IMG/VR virus record: IMGVR_UViG_3300046491_000462
Location: 1-34,403 of that record
Origin: a virus
Direction: 5' to 3' (one strand)
DNA length: 34,403 bases
In this document: positions 8,522 through 15,978 of the stretch, piece by piece
Numbering within the stretch: position 1 is the first letter of the stretch
How the letters are laid out: every line of letters starts with the position of its first letter
Made by a program: the position numbers and the translations under genes
Notes under the pieces: model-generated
Told to the model about the DNA's origin: nothing
What the model saw: only the letters and a program-made list of their open reading frames with translations
Database searches by the model: none

Positions 8522-10740
8522 TGACCACGCCTCATTTGGACGTCGAGCCGCCGCTCAACCTCTGCAAAAATATGTTCCGAATCAGTCCTCAATTCGATGA
8601 CCAGAGGCTTATCCAGCAGAGAGCTGAGTCGTTGAGCGGCAGCAATGGTAGCCATACCCGCGTCAGTGGCACGGCCGGCCACACCTGACGCCCAGCTGTT
8701 AGCGCTGGACATTGAAGTGCCTGTTGCCGTCAGACCGGTTTCGTTCTGTGCCAGGCGCCGAGCTTGCTCCGAAACCCAACTGGAGGGTTGATCTGGGTTC
8801 TGTGCGGTCAAGGACAAGCGATTGCGATAAAACGCGGTCTGATAGGTTCGCTGGCCACCGGTGATCAACTTGTCACGGGCTACCATCGCCAATCGATCCT
8901 CGTCGGTCTGCTGACCTGTGGAACCTCCGATCTGCATGGAGCTAAAGGCTAAAGCAGCCGGGGCAAGCCATGGTGCTATAAAGCCCCCCGATTTACCTTT
9001 GCTTGAGCCGGACGGTAAGTCAGGAAGACCACCGCTGCCTAGGCTACCTGGCCAGTTGGTTACAAACACTGATGTAACGCCTGTGGCTTCCTCTAGCACC
9101 TTACCGACGGCAATTTTTTGTAGTGTCTCGGGACCACCGAGAACCTTATTCATCAGCGCACCGACGCCTGATTTGGCACCACGTCCAGCGTAATAACCGC
9201 CGAGCCCCGAGGCGATACCGGCGCCAAGCATTTGCTCACCTGACAGATTGAGGTCGTCAAGCAAGTAGCCACCTAAATCAGCAAATCCCTTGTTCAGCGG
9301 CTGGGCCATCCTGTCGATGGCTTGGCCGAGGGTGGCTTTCATTCGACTGCCTACAGCTGTAGAGCTGTTGAGGTTGTCCGCCAGATCCTTCTCTATAACG
9401 CCCTTGGCATTGTCGATATCGCCGGTGCTTTTCGCGAAGTTTTCCAGGCGATCACCAGTGAGAAACGCACTCACACCCTTTTGAGTGTCCTGGTCCATCT
9501 TGCCAAACACTGTCCCCATGAACCGTGCGCGTTGCTGATCGGTCGTCAGCTTTTGATACTTTCTTTGCAGATCAAGAAACACGTCCTGCGTGTTTCGTGC
9601 CCCGCCCTTTTTGTCGAAGAACTCCACGCCAGTTTTCTTGGTGACGTCCTTTCGGTAACCATCATTGGTGAATGCGCGTAGCGTCGACTGTGCCAGCGTT
9701 CCGAGACGGTCTGGCTCCAACTCGATGAGCGACAAGGTCTCAACGAAAGATAGAGACTGCGCCATCGTCATGCCGGCTCGCTTCGCATCTTGGCCAACCT
9801 TGGGGAAAATACTCGAAAGGTTTTCAAGCTCGGCATTACCCAGGCGGCCGGCGACGACCATCTTTTGCAAGATGTCCAAAGCAGCAGCGGGCTGAGATAG
9901 ATCGATGTCAAACGCACTTGCACCAGTAACGAGTGCTTTCGCCAAAATCCCTGAATCGGCACCTGTCACCGCTGTGGCCTGCGCAATGGCCTCGGAGCTG
10001 GCTTTTGATTTGTCGTAGGAGAGCCCGCTCGCCACCAGCGTGTCGAAGCCGGTCTGCACCTGTTCGCGCTCGATGCCGTATTTCTGAGCCAGACGCCACT
10101 GTTCATCGCGCCATTCTTCACGCTGCCCCACTGACATACCGGCAGTTTGCTGCGTGCGAATAAGTCTTCGATCCAGCCGTGCGCTGCCGGTCAAACCCGC
10201 CGCGACACCTACGCCAACACCAACGCCTGCCAGTTGCCCCTGGACCGAACTGCCCAAGCCCTTGATGCGGTTGAACTCACTCCGCACGCCCGATGCCAAG
10301 CCTTTAAGAAGGCGCAGATTGCGGCCACCAGACTGAGCCAAGCGACGAAAGCTAGCCTCAGTACGGTCAACGCTTTGGCGCATTGGCTCCACGCCTTCGC
10401 GAGTGGTGCGAACAAGATCGGCCTTGGTTTCACGAGCGACCTGACGCCCGACCTGGCCCAACTGTTTAAGATCTGCCGTGGTTCGCTGCACGCCCTGGCG
10501 AAAGACACCACTGCCTTGAGTGCTGGCATCTCGCATTGCCTGGCGAATGATCCGGTAACTCACTGCACCCGCTTGGCCGGTCTTAGAAATAGCCCCAGTC
10601 GCTTTCGTCGACTCATCAGCCAGAGCCTTCGCGCCATCCTTCCCGGCCTTCCGCAGATCGCGTTCAAGGGCCTGGATTTCGCGGCGACTGTTCCCAGACG
10701 AAGCTTGAAAACGCAAGGCAACGCGCAGATCTGAACTCAT
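8518..10740 (-). CDS. Tail tape measure protein (Mu gp42 type)
   Basis: 740 residues. Residues 1-165 are charged coiled coil (ARETKADLVRTTREG; DRTEASFRRLAQ). A TP901-type core follows at about 185-440 (QREEWRDEQWRLAQKYGI, TGADSGILAKALVTGASA, AELENLSSIFPKVGQDAKRA, FMGTVFGKMDQDTQKG). Gly/Ala-rich hydrophobic stretches near 500-525 could form membrane-active segments. It sets tail length and probably helps DNA cross the inner membrane. At 740 residues the predicted tail is moderately long. GGAG lies eight bases before the ATG, and a terminator-like hairpin stands just upstream. Confidence 0.93.
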   Translation of the reverse strand: MSSDLRVALRFQASSGNSRREIQALERDLRKAGKDGAKALADESTKATGAISKTGQAGAVSYRIIRQAMRDASTQGSGVFRQGVQRTTADLKQLGQVGRQVARETKADLVRTTREGVEPMRQSVDRTEASFRRLAQSGGRNLRLLKGLASGVRSEFNRIKGLGSSVQGQLAGVGVGVGVAAGLTGSARLDRRLIRTQQTAGMSVGQREEWRDEQWRLAQKYGIEREQVQTGFDTLVASGLSYDKSKASSEAIAQATAVTGADSGILAKALVTGASAFDIDLSQPAAALDILQKMVVAGRLGNAELENLSSIFPKVGQDAKRAGMTMAQSLSFVETLSLIELEPDRLGTLAQSTLRAFTNDGYRKDVTKKTGVEFFDKKGGARNTQDVFLDLQRKYQKLTTDQQRARFMGTVFGKMDQDTQKGVSAFLTGDRLENFAKSTGDIDNAKGVIEKDLADNLNSSTAVGSRMKATLGQAIDRMAQPLNKGFADLGGYLLDDLNLSGEQMLGAGIASGLGGYYAGRGAKSGVGALMNKVLGGPETLQKIAVGKVLEEATGVTSVFVTNWPGSLGSGGLPDLPSGSSKGKSGGFIAPWLAPAALAFSSMQIGGSTGQQTDEDRLAMVARDKLITGGQRTYQTAFYRNRLSLTAQNPDQPSSWVSEQARRLAQNETGLTATGTSMSSANSWASGVAGRATDAGMATIAAAQRLSSLLDKPLVIELRTDSEHIFAEVERRLDVQMRRGQ

Positions 10741-10764
10741 TATTGAACTCCACTACACACATAC

Positions 10765-10797
10765 AAAAAGGAGAAAGGCCCGTCGCCGGGCCTTCAA
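10765..10797 (-). terminator. Terminator-like hairpin before the tape measure gene
   Basis: Stem AAGGCCCG (10775-10782) pairs with CGGGCCTT (10787-10794). On the transcribed minus strand the loop is GCGA, a GNRA tetraloop, and the 3' arm runs into TTTCTCCTTTTTG. It starts directly after the stop codon at 10798. The form is that of an intrinsic terminator, yet the tape measure gene follows at once, so it may be leaky or act as a 3' stabiliser. Confidence 0.8.
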
Positions 10798-11058
10798 TTA
10801 GTTCAGGACTGACCCGGACTCATGCGCTTTCCAACACAACATCTTCAGATCACCACCGGGCTGGATGTTCAGCCAGAAGCTTCCCGGTTCAGGAGGAACG
10901 AAGCCCAAGCGTTTGGCGGTCTCGATGAGGTCCCGCTGAAACACGTCCATAGGGGAAGCACCCGCCACAAACAGCGCCGATCCGCGATGGGCGCGCTGGG
11001 CGCCATCCAAAGCTTCAAAGTCGGCTGAGCTGAGGTTCAGGATCACGGTAGCGCTCAT
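10798..11058 (-). CDS. Small protein between tail chaperone and tape measure
   Basis: 86 residues, unknown family. It starts as ATGA inside the stop of the frameshifted chaperone product, which shows that the shifted reading frame is part of the operon design. Sequence marks are a short N-terminal strand (ATVILNLSSADFEAL), a central helix and a proline/glycine turn (FVPPEPGSFWLNIQPGGD). I see no signal peptide or catalytic motif. Context suggests tail assembly. The terminator-like hairpin immediately after its stop separates it from the tape measure. Confidence 0.75.
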   Translation of the reverse strand: MSATVILNLSSADFEALDGAQRAHRGSALFVAGASPMDVFQRDLIETAKRLGFVPPEPGSFWLNIQPGGDLKMLCWKAHESGSVLN

Positions 11059-11551
11059 TGCTTTTTACCTTTGCGTTTACTGACGTAACGGGTGGTGTTC
11101 TTCTTGCGACCCACAATCAGATCAATGCGCGCATCGATCTCCGGCCTGGTCATCTCCCGAACTTCCGCTAATCGGTAGCCGTGGCGGACAAAGGCGTGCT
11201 CGATTCGGCGCCAGTCGGTGACGCCGCGCTCGGCGGCTTGAGCTTTTTTTCAAGCACCTCATCAGCCAACCCGAGCTGAGCCAAATCGGCCTCGGTCAGC
11301 TCCTCCAAGAGCAGGTCAGTGGTCAGTGCTTCAATTGGAATGTCGCCCAGTGCTAACAACTGGCGACGGTACACATCGACTGTCACCAACTGGAGCGGCC
11401 CTTGGGGATAATCTTGTTGAGCCTTCACCAGGTCACCGGTCATGGCGACCCGCAGAGTGAAATGCTTGTGACGCAAACCGGAGTAGTAAACACCGATTGT
11501 CAGCTCACCCTGGACGGTCAAACCATCCCAACGTTTATCGACGTTCGACAT
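11055..11551 (-). CDS. Tail assembly chaperone, -1 frameshift fusion product
   Basis: The shorter chaperone is read from 11551 to the slippery site at 11243-11249. A shift of -1 then opens 62 further codons, with no stop, to TGA at 11055. The added domain begins AQAAERGVTDWRRIEHAF and ends in a basic tail (KRKGKKQ). The stop overlaps the next ATG as ATGA. Long-tailed phages commonly make a chaperone pair of this type (lambda gpG/gpGT; Mu uses -2). The fusion binds tape measure during tube assembly. No independent start with a ribosome site is seen for the downstream part, so frameshifting is the economical explanation. Confidence 0.85.
11168..11551 (-). CDS. Tail assembly chaperone, unshifted product (Mu gp41 type)
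   Basis: 127 residues in the zero frame. The body (HKHFTLRVAMTGDLVKAQ, LLALGDIPIEALTTDLLLEELTEADLAQL) has the pattern of the Mu gp41/tail assembly E family. After the slippery site the zero frame continues for about 25 low-complexity residues (PPSAASPTGAESSTPLSAT) and stops at 11168. It should be the abundant member of the chaperone pair. It follows the tail tube gene by three bases, as expected in Mu-type and P2-type tails. Confidence 0.88.
   Translation of the reverse strand: MSNVDKRWDGLTVQGELTIGVYYSGLRHKHFTLRVAMTGDLVKAQQDYPQGPLQLVTVDVYRRQLLALGDIPIEALTTDLLLEELTEADLAQLGLADEVLEKKLKPPSAASPTGAESSTPLSATATD
11243..11249 (-). promoter_or_regulatory. Programmed -1 frameshift slippery site A AAA AAG
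   Basis: Zero-frame codons read GAA AAA AAG, giving the heptamer A AAA AAG, the strongest class of bacterial -1 site. An SD-like GAGGTG lies about 10 bases upstream, as in dnaX. A GCCGC...GCGGC stem with five-base loop begins six bases downstream. The arrangement has all three usual parts: slip site, upstream stimulator and downstream structure. Confidence 0.85.
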
Positions 11552-11554
11552 GCA

Positions 11555-11926
11555 TTACTCCGTGTAGTAGTTGAGAGCTGCAAGAGTCAGGTCACGAGTG
11601 GCCTCACCCTCAAGCTGATATTTGCTGCCCATTTCGAGCAGGGAAACACCGGTCCAAGTTTCGCGCTCACCACCGCCATCCACCGGTTCAATGGTGATCT
11701 TGGCGTCAAGCATGGCGCGCCAGTTCGGCTCACCTGTTTTAGGGATCGCAACGGAAACACGTAGATCGTGCTCTTCGACCCCCGCCGAGGTGCCCAAGGG
11801 ACGACGATTACGATTCATCGTCTTGACCACCGTACGACCAGTTTTGACGGTGTGGTCGAGACTCTTGATTTCGTAGTCCGTACCGTTAATGGACAGGACA
11901 ATCTGTCCGACGTAGCTATCTGACAT
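11555..11926 (-). CDS. Tail tube protein M (Mu gp40 type)
   Basis: 123 residues, beta-rich, with no signal. VGQIVLSINGTDYEIKSLD at the start, GRTVVKTMNRNRRPLG and the final SKYQLEGEATRDLTLAAL match the contractile-tail tube family. Hexamers stack to form the inner tube through which DNA passes. It sits 15 bases after the sheath gene with a good ribosome site (AGAGG about eight bases before ATG), suited to high expression. The tube and sheath together place the phage among contractile-tailed Mu relatives rather than the siphovirus-like B3/D3112 group. Confidence 0.92.
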   Translation of the reverse strand: MSDSYVGQIVLSINGTDYEIKSLDHTVKTGRTVVKTMNRNRRPLGTSAGVEEHDLRVSVAIPKTGEPNWRAMLDAKITIEPVDGGGERETWTGVSLLEMGSKYQLEGEATRDLTLAALNYYTE

Positions 11927-11941
11927 GGTTGTGACCTCTGG

Positions 11942-13039
11942 TTACAGGAGCAGGTCGATGCGACCGGCGAAGACATGCAGGCCGTTGACGACATCAGCAG
12001 GAATCGAGCCATTCAGTCGGTCAACACCTTGAGCGGATCGCTCAATGACCAATCCGGCCGCGTTCGCATCAACCTCTTCGACGATCTCCAACTCTTCGCA
12101 CTTTTTCAGGACATCGAGCAGCTCACCGCGCACAGCTGCGGGAGTCTTATTGGAGAGTTTTGCCCGAGGAAAGCGCATCCGAATGCGGTCGCGGCACGCC
12201 TTGCGGACGTAGTACAAACTGCGAATCGTCGTCAGATCGAGCAAGGCAACATCGGTTGCGCCGGTACTGTTTTTTGTATAGGTACTGACTGCCCGAACGA
12301 TCTGGACCAAGTCGCCCGGACCAACCTCCAATGGAGTAATGCCGTTGGCCAGGCAAGTTTCCTGTTCGGTGCGCCCCAGCTTGCTGGCAATCGGCGGCAC
12401 CTTGATCCCGCTCAACACCAGGGTATTAAGAGGACGCGCCGGATCTTCCTCCGAAGCGATCACGGCCGCATAGGCAGCGGCTACCTGGCGCGCAGTCGAA
12501 GCCGTTCCGGGCAGAAGCCCCAAGGTAATCGCGCCAGAGTTAAGCGCAGTGGCCAGCGCCGTTGCTGCTGAAATGGTAGATACAATCGCACCTACACCAA
12601 TAATCGATTGCTGCTCCACCGAGTCGGTGTAGGTGTCGATATGGGTACGCAAGGCCGTGAGCGCGGTCTGGCTGAACCAGGCTGGCACCAAGATGGTGAA
12701 ATTGCCCATTGCTGTTGAGGCAAGAGCAGCCGCGATATCTGGCTCAGTACTACCAACTACCGTCACACCGACGCACGAAATAGCTACATAGCGATAGGCC
12801 GAGATTGCCGCATCAACCATTTCGCGAGCGACCTCGCCGAATTGTGCCAATGCATCATCTGCGCTGTAGACCTGGCTAGGCATGTTGGCGGTAGCGGTTG
12901 CCTCGGTATCCAGTGGCACAATCAGGCAGATGCTTTGTGCATTGGTCGGCAGCGTGCGCACTGCCAGCTTGGTGTTGAATTCCATGTAAACACCCGGCTT
13001 GCGGATGCTGGCCGGGATGGTGTCAAAGCCGATAGTCAT
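11942..13039 (-). CDS. Tail sheath protein L (Mu gp39 type)
   Basis: 365 residues. N-terminal IPASIRKPGVYMEFNTK, a central domain with SCVGVTVVGSTEPDIAAAL, and the C-terminal conserved core (CRDRIRMRFPRAKLSNKTP, GLVIERSAQGVDRLNGSIPADVVNGLHVFAGRIDLLL) identify the contractile sheath. It is somewhat shorter than typical Mu gpL. The sheath wraps the tube and contracts to drive the spike through the envelope. Its ATG overlaps the gp38-type stop by four bases. Confidence 0.95.
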   Translation of the reverse strand: MTIGFDTIPASIRKPGVYMEFNTKLAVRTLPTNAQSICLIVPLDTEATATANMPSQVYSADDALAQFGEVAREMVDAAISAYRYVAISCVGVTVVGSTEPDIAAALASTAMGNFTILVPAWFSQTALTALRTHIDTYTDSVEQQSIIGVGAIVSTISAATALATALNSGAITLGLLPGTASTARQVAAAYAAVIASEEDPARPLNTLVLSGIKVPPIASKLGRTEQETCLANGITPLEVGPGDLVQIVRAVSTYTKNSTGATDVALLDLTTIRSLYYVRKACRDRIRMRFPRAKLSNKTPAAVRGELLDVLKKCEELEIVEEVDANAAGLVIERSAQGVDRLNGSIPADVVNGLHVFAGRIDLLL

Positions 13040-13275
13040 TGTTCGCCTCCTTTAGCGATGGTTTTGGCACGAGCACGACCAACCAATTGGGTATCCGCAA
13101 CCGGTTCGTCATCGGGCACCAGGAGCAATTCACCCGAGGCAATGCGGCGCAGATAGTAAGAGCAGCTTTCGACCTCTACTGGCTCGGCCGGCTGAGGCTC
13201 GATAAATCCCGGAGCCCCATCTTTAAATGGTTCCGGCACCATGGGCACCGGATCTTTCGCAGCGATCACGCGCAT
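13036..13275 (-). CDS. Small tail-completion protein, Mu gp38 type (DUF2635)
   Basis: 79 residues from the ATG at 13275, which overlaps the gp37-type stop as TAATG. The frame is open a further 39 codons upstream, but that stretch is shadow sequence over gp37. MRVIAAKDPVPMVPEPFKDG followed by VESCSYYLRRIASGELLLVP is the usual DUF2635 pattern. The family is nearly always found just before the sheath gene in Mu-like phages. Its molecular role is not established. Confidence 0.88.
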   Translation of the reverse strand: MRVIAAKDPVPMVPEPFKDGAPGFIEPQPAEPVEVESCSYYLRRIASGELLLVPDDEPVADTQLVGRARAKTIAKGGEQ

Positions 13276-13841
13276 TACATGTCCCTCAATTCGATTGCAT
13301 CCGTCGCGGCAACGTCGGGGTTGGCGGCCGGAACGTGGAACGTTAAGTCGATGCCTTCGAGGTCCGGCAACGGCTCGGAAGGTATTTCCCAATCCAGCTC
13401 GATGGCGAAGCTCTGCCCCAGCACCGATAGGTGACTGGTCTGAAACTTGCCGTTAACCAGGTTGGCGAAATCGGTCGGCGATACACGCGCTCCATCGGGC
13501 TTGTGCTGCCAGCCTGTGAGCAAACGCATGCAACTTTCCCAAATCCAGTAGCTGCCCGGATCGGCCGCGTTTGAGCCCCGACGGGTCTCCCGCTCACCCC
13601 GGACTGACTTGCTGGAAATCACCAGCCGGAACACTACAGAGGCAGCAAAGCGCCGATGGCTTCGCGCTCGAAACACCACCTTAGGAGTGGTGATCAGCAC
13701 CGACGGCGTGCCCTTGAGCAAGTCGACCAACAGATCCGGGTCGCTCAGCTCGCCGCCATATGCACCCACAGTCAGGCGCGGGAGCTGTTGTTTAAGCTCC
13801 GCGAGCCTGGCCTCGATGGCATCCTCCAACGCGCCTAACAT
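13275..13841 (-). CDS. Head-tail connector/tail terminator-like protein, Mu gp37 type (DUF1834)
   Basis: 188 residues. It begins with a charged helix (LEDAIEARLAELKQQLPRLT) and has GELSDPDLLVDLLKGTPSVLI and an ESCMRLLTGW motif characteristic of DUF1834 (Mu gp37). Relatives are placed at the head-tail junction or tail terminus. It overlaps the gp36-type gene by one base (TGATG) and the gp38-type gene by one base (TAATG), so the gp36-gp37-gp38-sheath set is tightly coupled. Confidence 0.87.
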   Translation of the reverse strand: MLGALEDAIEARLAELKQQLPRLTVGAYGGELSDPDLLVDLLKGTPSVLITTPKVVFRARSHRRFAASVVFRLVISSKSVRGERETRRGSNAADPGSYWIWESCMRLLTGWQHKPDGARVSPTDFANLVNGKFQTSHLSVLGQSFAIELDWEIPSEPLPDLEGIDLTFHVPAANPDVAATDAIELRDM

Positions 13842-14332
13842 CAGAGCCGCCCCAACGTGTTACGACTAAACAGCCGCGGTGCATGAATGATCGACAGACC
13901 CGATTGACCCGCCTCTGAAGCGCCTCGCTTTTCATCCTCAGCAGCAAGGCTCTCCAGCCGTTTCAAGATGTCCCGGTAACGCAGCCGCACGGCAGAGTCG
14001 GCATTTGCCTTTTCGCCATACAGGTGAAACCGGGTCAGCTCTGGCAAATCCTCCGCGACCCAACTCGGCGCGTCCTCGCCTTGTTTGCGATAGCGGAGAT
14101 AGAACTGAACCTCACTCCGAGCGCGAGTGGAGGCATCGGCAATCCGTGCCAAAGCCGCTACGGCCGCCGCCACTTCGTCTGCGTCCCAGCCGCTCAGATC
14201 GTCACCTTTGGCAGCCGCTTCCAGCAGCGCCGGTTCAATCGGGCCGAAAGTGTCCGGCACCGACAAGTCGGCCATCTCTTTCGCACCAAAGCGGGCAATC
14301 AGGGCTACAGCGCTTGGAAGCGAGAGATTCAT
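13841..14332 (-). CDS. Head-tail connector protein, Mu gp36 type (DUF1320)
   Basis: 163 residues. The opening MNLSLPSAVALIARFGAKEMADL and the helical core (EVAAAVAALARIADASTRA, EVQFYLRYRKQGED, RYRDILKRLESLAAED) match DUF1320, the Mu gp36 family, built like the gp6/gp15 adaptor proteins of other phages. It would form a ring below the portal. It starts at TAATG with the gp35-type gene. Confidence is high for family and moderate for the exact ring it forms. Confidence 0.88.
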   Translation of the reverse strand: MNLSLPSAVALIARFGAKEMADLSVPDTFGPIEPALLEAAAKGDDLSGWDADEVAAAVAALARIADASTRARSEVQFYLRYRKQGEDAPSWVAEDLPELTRFHLYGEKANADSAVRLRYRDILKRLESLAAEDEKRGASEAGQSGLSIIHAPRLFSRNTLGRL

Positions 14333-14640
14333 TACTCGCCACCTTCCGTTTTAGCCGCCTTTACACGGCCGGCCTTAGTACCAGTTGCCGCAGGCTTCTT
14401 CGCACCAAGCGCCGAGCCTGTTTGTGTGCCATCACCTTCCACGCCGCCGCCCTCGCTCGCATAGCCGTCACCTTGTTCCGGTTCTTCCACACCTTCGATC
14501 ACGATTAGTTGCGGCTCGCCTTTGAGCGCTTCCAGCTGTTCTTCGCTGAATGCATCATCGGCGTGATAAATGCCCGCACTGCTGTGAGCGATCCCGGCGC
14601 GACGGAAGCCATCGCGCAACGCTTTGATGAGTAAGGCCAT
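14332..14640 (-). CDS. Mu gp35 type protein (HI1506/FluMu N-terminal domain)
   Basis: 102 residues. The first 50 (KALRDGFRRAGIAHS, FSEEQLEALKGEPQLIVIE) form the small domain found in the FluMu/HI1506 group that follows the major head gene. The remaining half is disordered in appearance: acidic and glycine-rich, then Lys/Ala-rich (GAKKPAATGTKAGRVKAAK). Such a charged tail may contact DNA or scaffold. It lies three bases after the major head protein. Function is not known. Confidence 0.8.
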   Translation of the reverse strand: MALLIKALRDGFRRAGIAHSSAGIYHADDAFSEEQLEALKGEPQLIVIEGVEEPEQGDGYASEGGGVEGDGTQTGSALGAKKPAATGTKAGRVKAAKTEGGE

Positions 14641-14643
14641 GGG

Positions 14644-15552
14644 TTAGGCGTCCGTACCGGTCGAGCCGTAAGCGGTCTGCCAGAGGCCATAGCCACCAGA
14701 CGCACGAGCCTCGGCACCAAACTTGAATTTCTTGCGGTTGAAAACATCATCCGCTTCGGAGTCGGTCTGCTGGACGAACACCGGAGCCTTGCGCTCCTGA
14801 TAAATGAACGGCTTCACCGGACGGCTGGTGTCGAGCAGGAACCACGCGGTGTCCGAAGTCAGGCGACCGGAGACCACCAGTTCGGCTGTGCCCTTATAGA
14901 TGTTGGTTTTGCCATCTTCCAGGCGATCAGCAGTGAGCAAGGCACGCCCGACATCTTCAAGCGCCTTCGGCACCAGGAGAATGGTCGGAGTGATGTCCAG
15001 GGGACGGCCATCTTCATCCTTGAACTTGCCCATGGCTGTACGAGCCGCGCCGTAGCTAGCCATTGCAAGGTCTTGGCTGGCAGCCGAAAGTTTCTTGGTG
15101 CCTTTGTTGCTGACACTTTGTTCGGCCACTGGGTGGTCAGTGTCGAAGAAGTATTGTTCGTCGTAGCACGGGCTGGTGAAGCCAGCGTTGACGACATCGA
15201 AGACGATTTCATCGGGCAACTGCTTGGCCGAGTAACCCGCCATCTGTGCTTGAGGTGCGTAGATGCCCAATTGATCGTCTTCGATGTCGTTGCGGTCCAC
15301 CTCAACGGTGGCCTCAAAGTCTTCGTTGACGACGGTGTATTTGAACGCCTTCAAACTTTTGATGTGTTTCTCACCGATCCAGCGACGCATACGCGGGAAG
15401 CTAGACAGCCAGGCGTAAAGGTTGCTGCCGGTGCTGGACGGCACCTTCATGGCGATCTTTTCCCAGTTGCTGGGTGCCGCACTGAAGGCATTGTTGAACA
15501 GGGTTTTCAGGCCAACGAAGGCGGCTTGAATCGAAGCTTTATTTACCAGCAT
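14644..15552 (-). CDS. Major head subunit T (Mu gp34 type)
   Basis: 302 residues from the ATG at 15552. A TTG two codons upstream is possible, but AGGAG at about ten bases suits the ATG. MLVNKASIQAAFVGLKTLFN, MRRWIGEKHIKSLKAFKY, the VEVDRNDIEDDQLGIYAP segment and a CYDEQYFFDTDHPV motif identify the Mu gpT major capsid family, an HK97-like fold. Lack of a long N-terminal delta region fits use of the separate scaffold encoded with protease I. This is expected to be the most abundant virion protein. Confidence 0.95.
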   Translation of the reverse strand: MLVNKASIQAAFVGLKTLFNNAFSAAPSNWEKIAMKVPSSTGSNLYAWLSSFPRMRRWIGEKHIKSLKAFKYTVVNEDFEATVEVDRNDIEDDQLGIYAPQAQMAGYSAKQLPDEIVFDVVNAGFTSPCYDEQYFFDTDHPVAEQSVSNKGTKKLSAASQDLAMASYGAARTAMGKFKDEDGRPLDITPTILLVPKALEDVGRALLTADRLEDGKTNIYKGTAELVVSGRLTSDTAWFLLDTSRPVKPFIYQERKAPVFVQQTDSEADDVFNRKKFKFGAEARASGGYGLWQTAYGSTGTDA

Positions 15553-15579
15553 GCGCAATGCGCTCCTATATAAAGAGGG

Positions 15580-15975
15580 TTACTCGACCCAGACACCGTC
15601 GGAATCGATGCCAACGATTCGGCCAGCGGCAGAGCGAGTGCCGCCCCCATCGGTGGCCGCGACCGTACCGTCATCGACGACATAGGCGGTTTTCAGCAAG
15701 TTGGCTTGGACAACTGAGCCGTCATTGGTCCACTTGAAGGCCTTGTTCCGACGCACTGGAGCTTTCACAGCACCGGCTGCACCGGAAGTGTTATCAGCGA
15801 ATTCCTCGGCGCGGCCGGCATAGGTCAAACCGGTAGCCGTGGAACCAGGAACGAGATAGCCAGCGGCATTGAGCATTACCAGGCTGCCAGCGTAGACCTT
15901 GGTGCTAGCTGCCAAGCCGAGCACCACGACATCGGTTGCTTTCATGGAAGTGTTGCGGTCTTGAGTCAGAGACAC
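15580..15975 (-). CDS. Head decoration/cement-like protein (DUF2190-like)
   Basis: 131 residues. The start is GTG at 15975, with GAGG eight bases upstream; an ATG ten codons inside is an alternative. The sequence is small beta-rich, with GSLVMLNAAGYLVPGS, TYAGRAEEFADN and AGRIVGIDSDGVWVE, resembling capsid-stabilising decoration proteins that lie between protease/scaffold and major head protein in Mu-like phages (Mu gp33 position). Trimeric decoration of the capsid is inferred from that resemblance and position. Confidence 0.75.
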   Translation of the reverse strand: MSLTQDRNTSMKATDVVVLGLAASTKVYAGSLVMLNAAGYLVPGSTATGLTYAGRAEEFADNTSGAAGAVKAPVRRNKAFKWTNDGSVVQANLLKTAYVVDDGTVAATDGGGTRSAAGRIVGIDSDGVWVE

Positions 15976-15978
15976 GGC

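Noticed and set aside
10595-10625. CTGATGAGTCGACGAAAGC inside the tape measure gene, resembling a hammerhead core
   Set aside because: Stem II would have one pair, no matching stem I or stem III partners are found nearby, and the bases are accounted for by conserved coding sequence.
11244-11250. Run of seven A/T as a sequencing error splitting one gene
   Set aside because: The heptamer phase, upstream SD-like element, downstream hairpin and known frameshifting in tail chaperone genes explain it better; both frames end sensibly.
11243-11266. CTGATGA followed by GAAA near the frameshift site
   Set aside because: The intervening bases cannot form stem II, and stems I and III are missing. The sequence is explained by coding plus frameshift signals.
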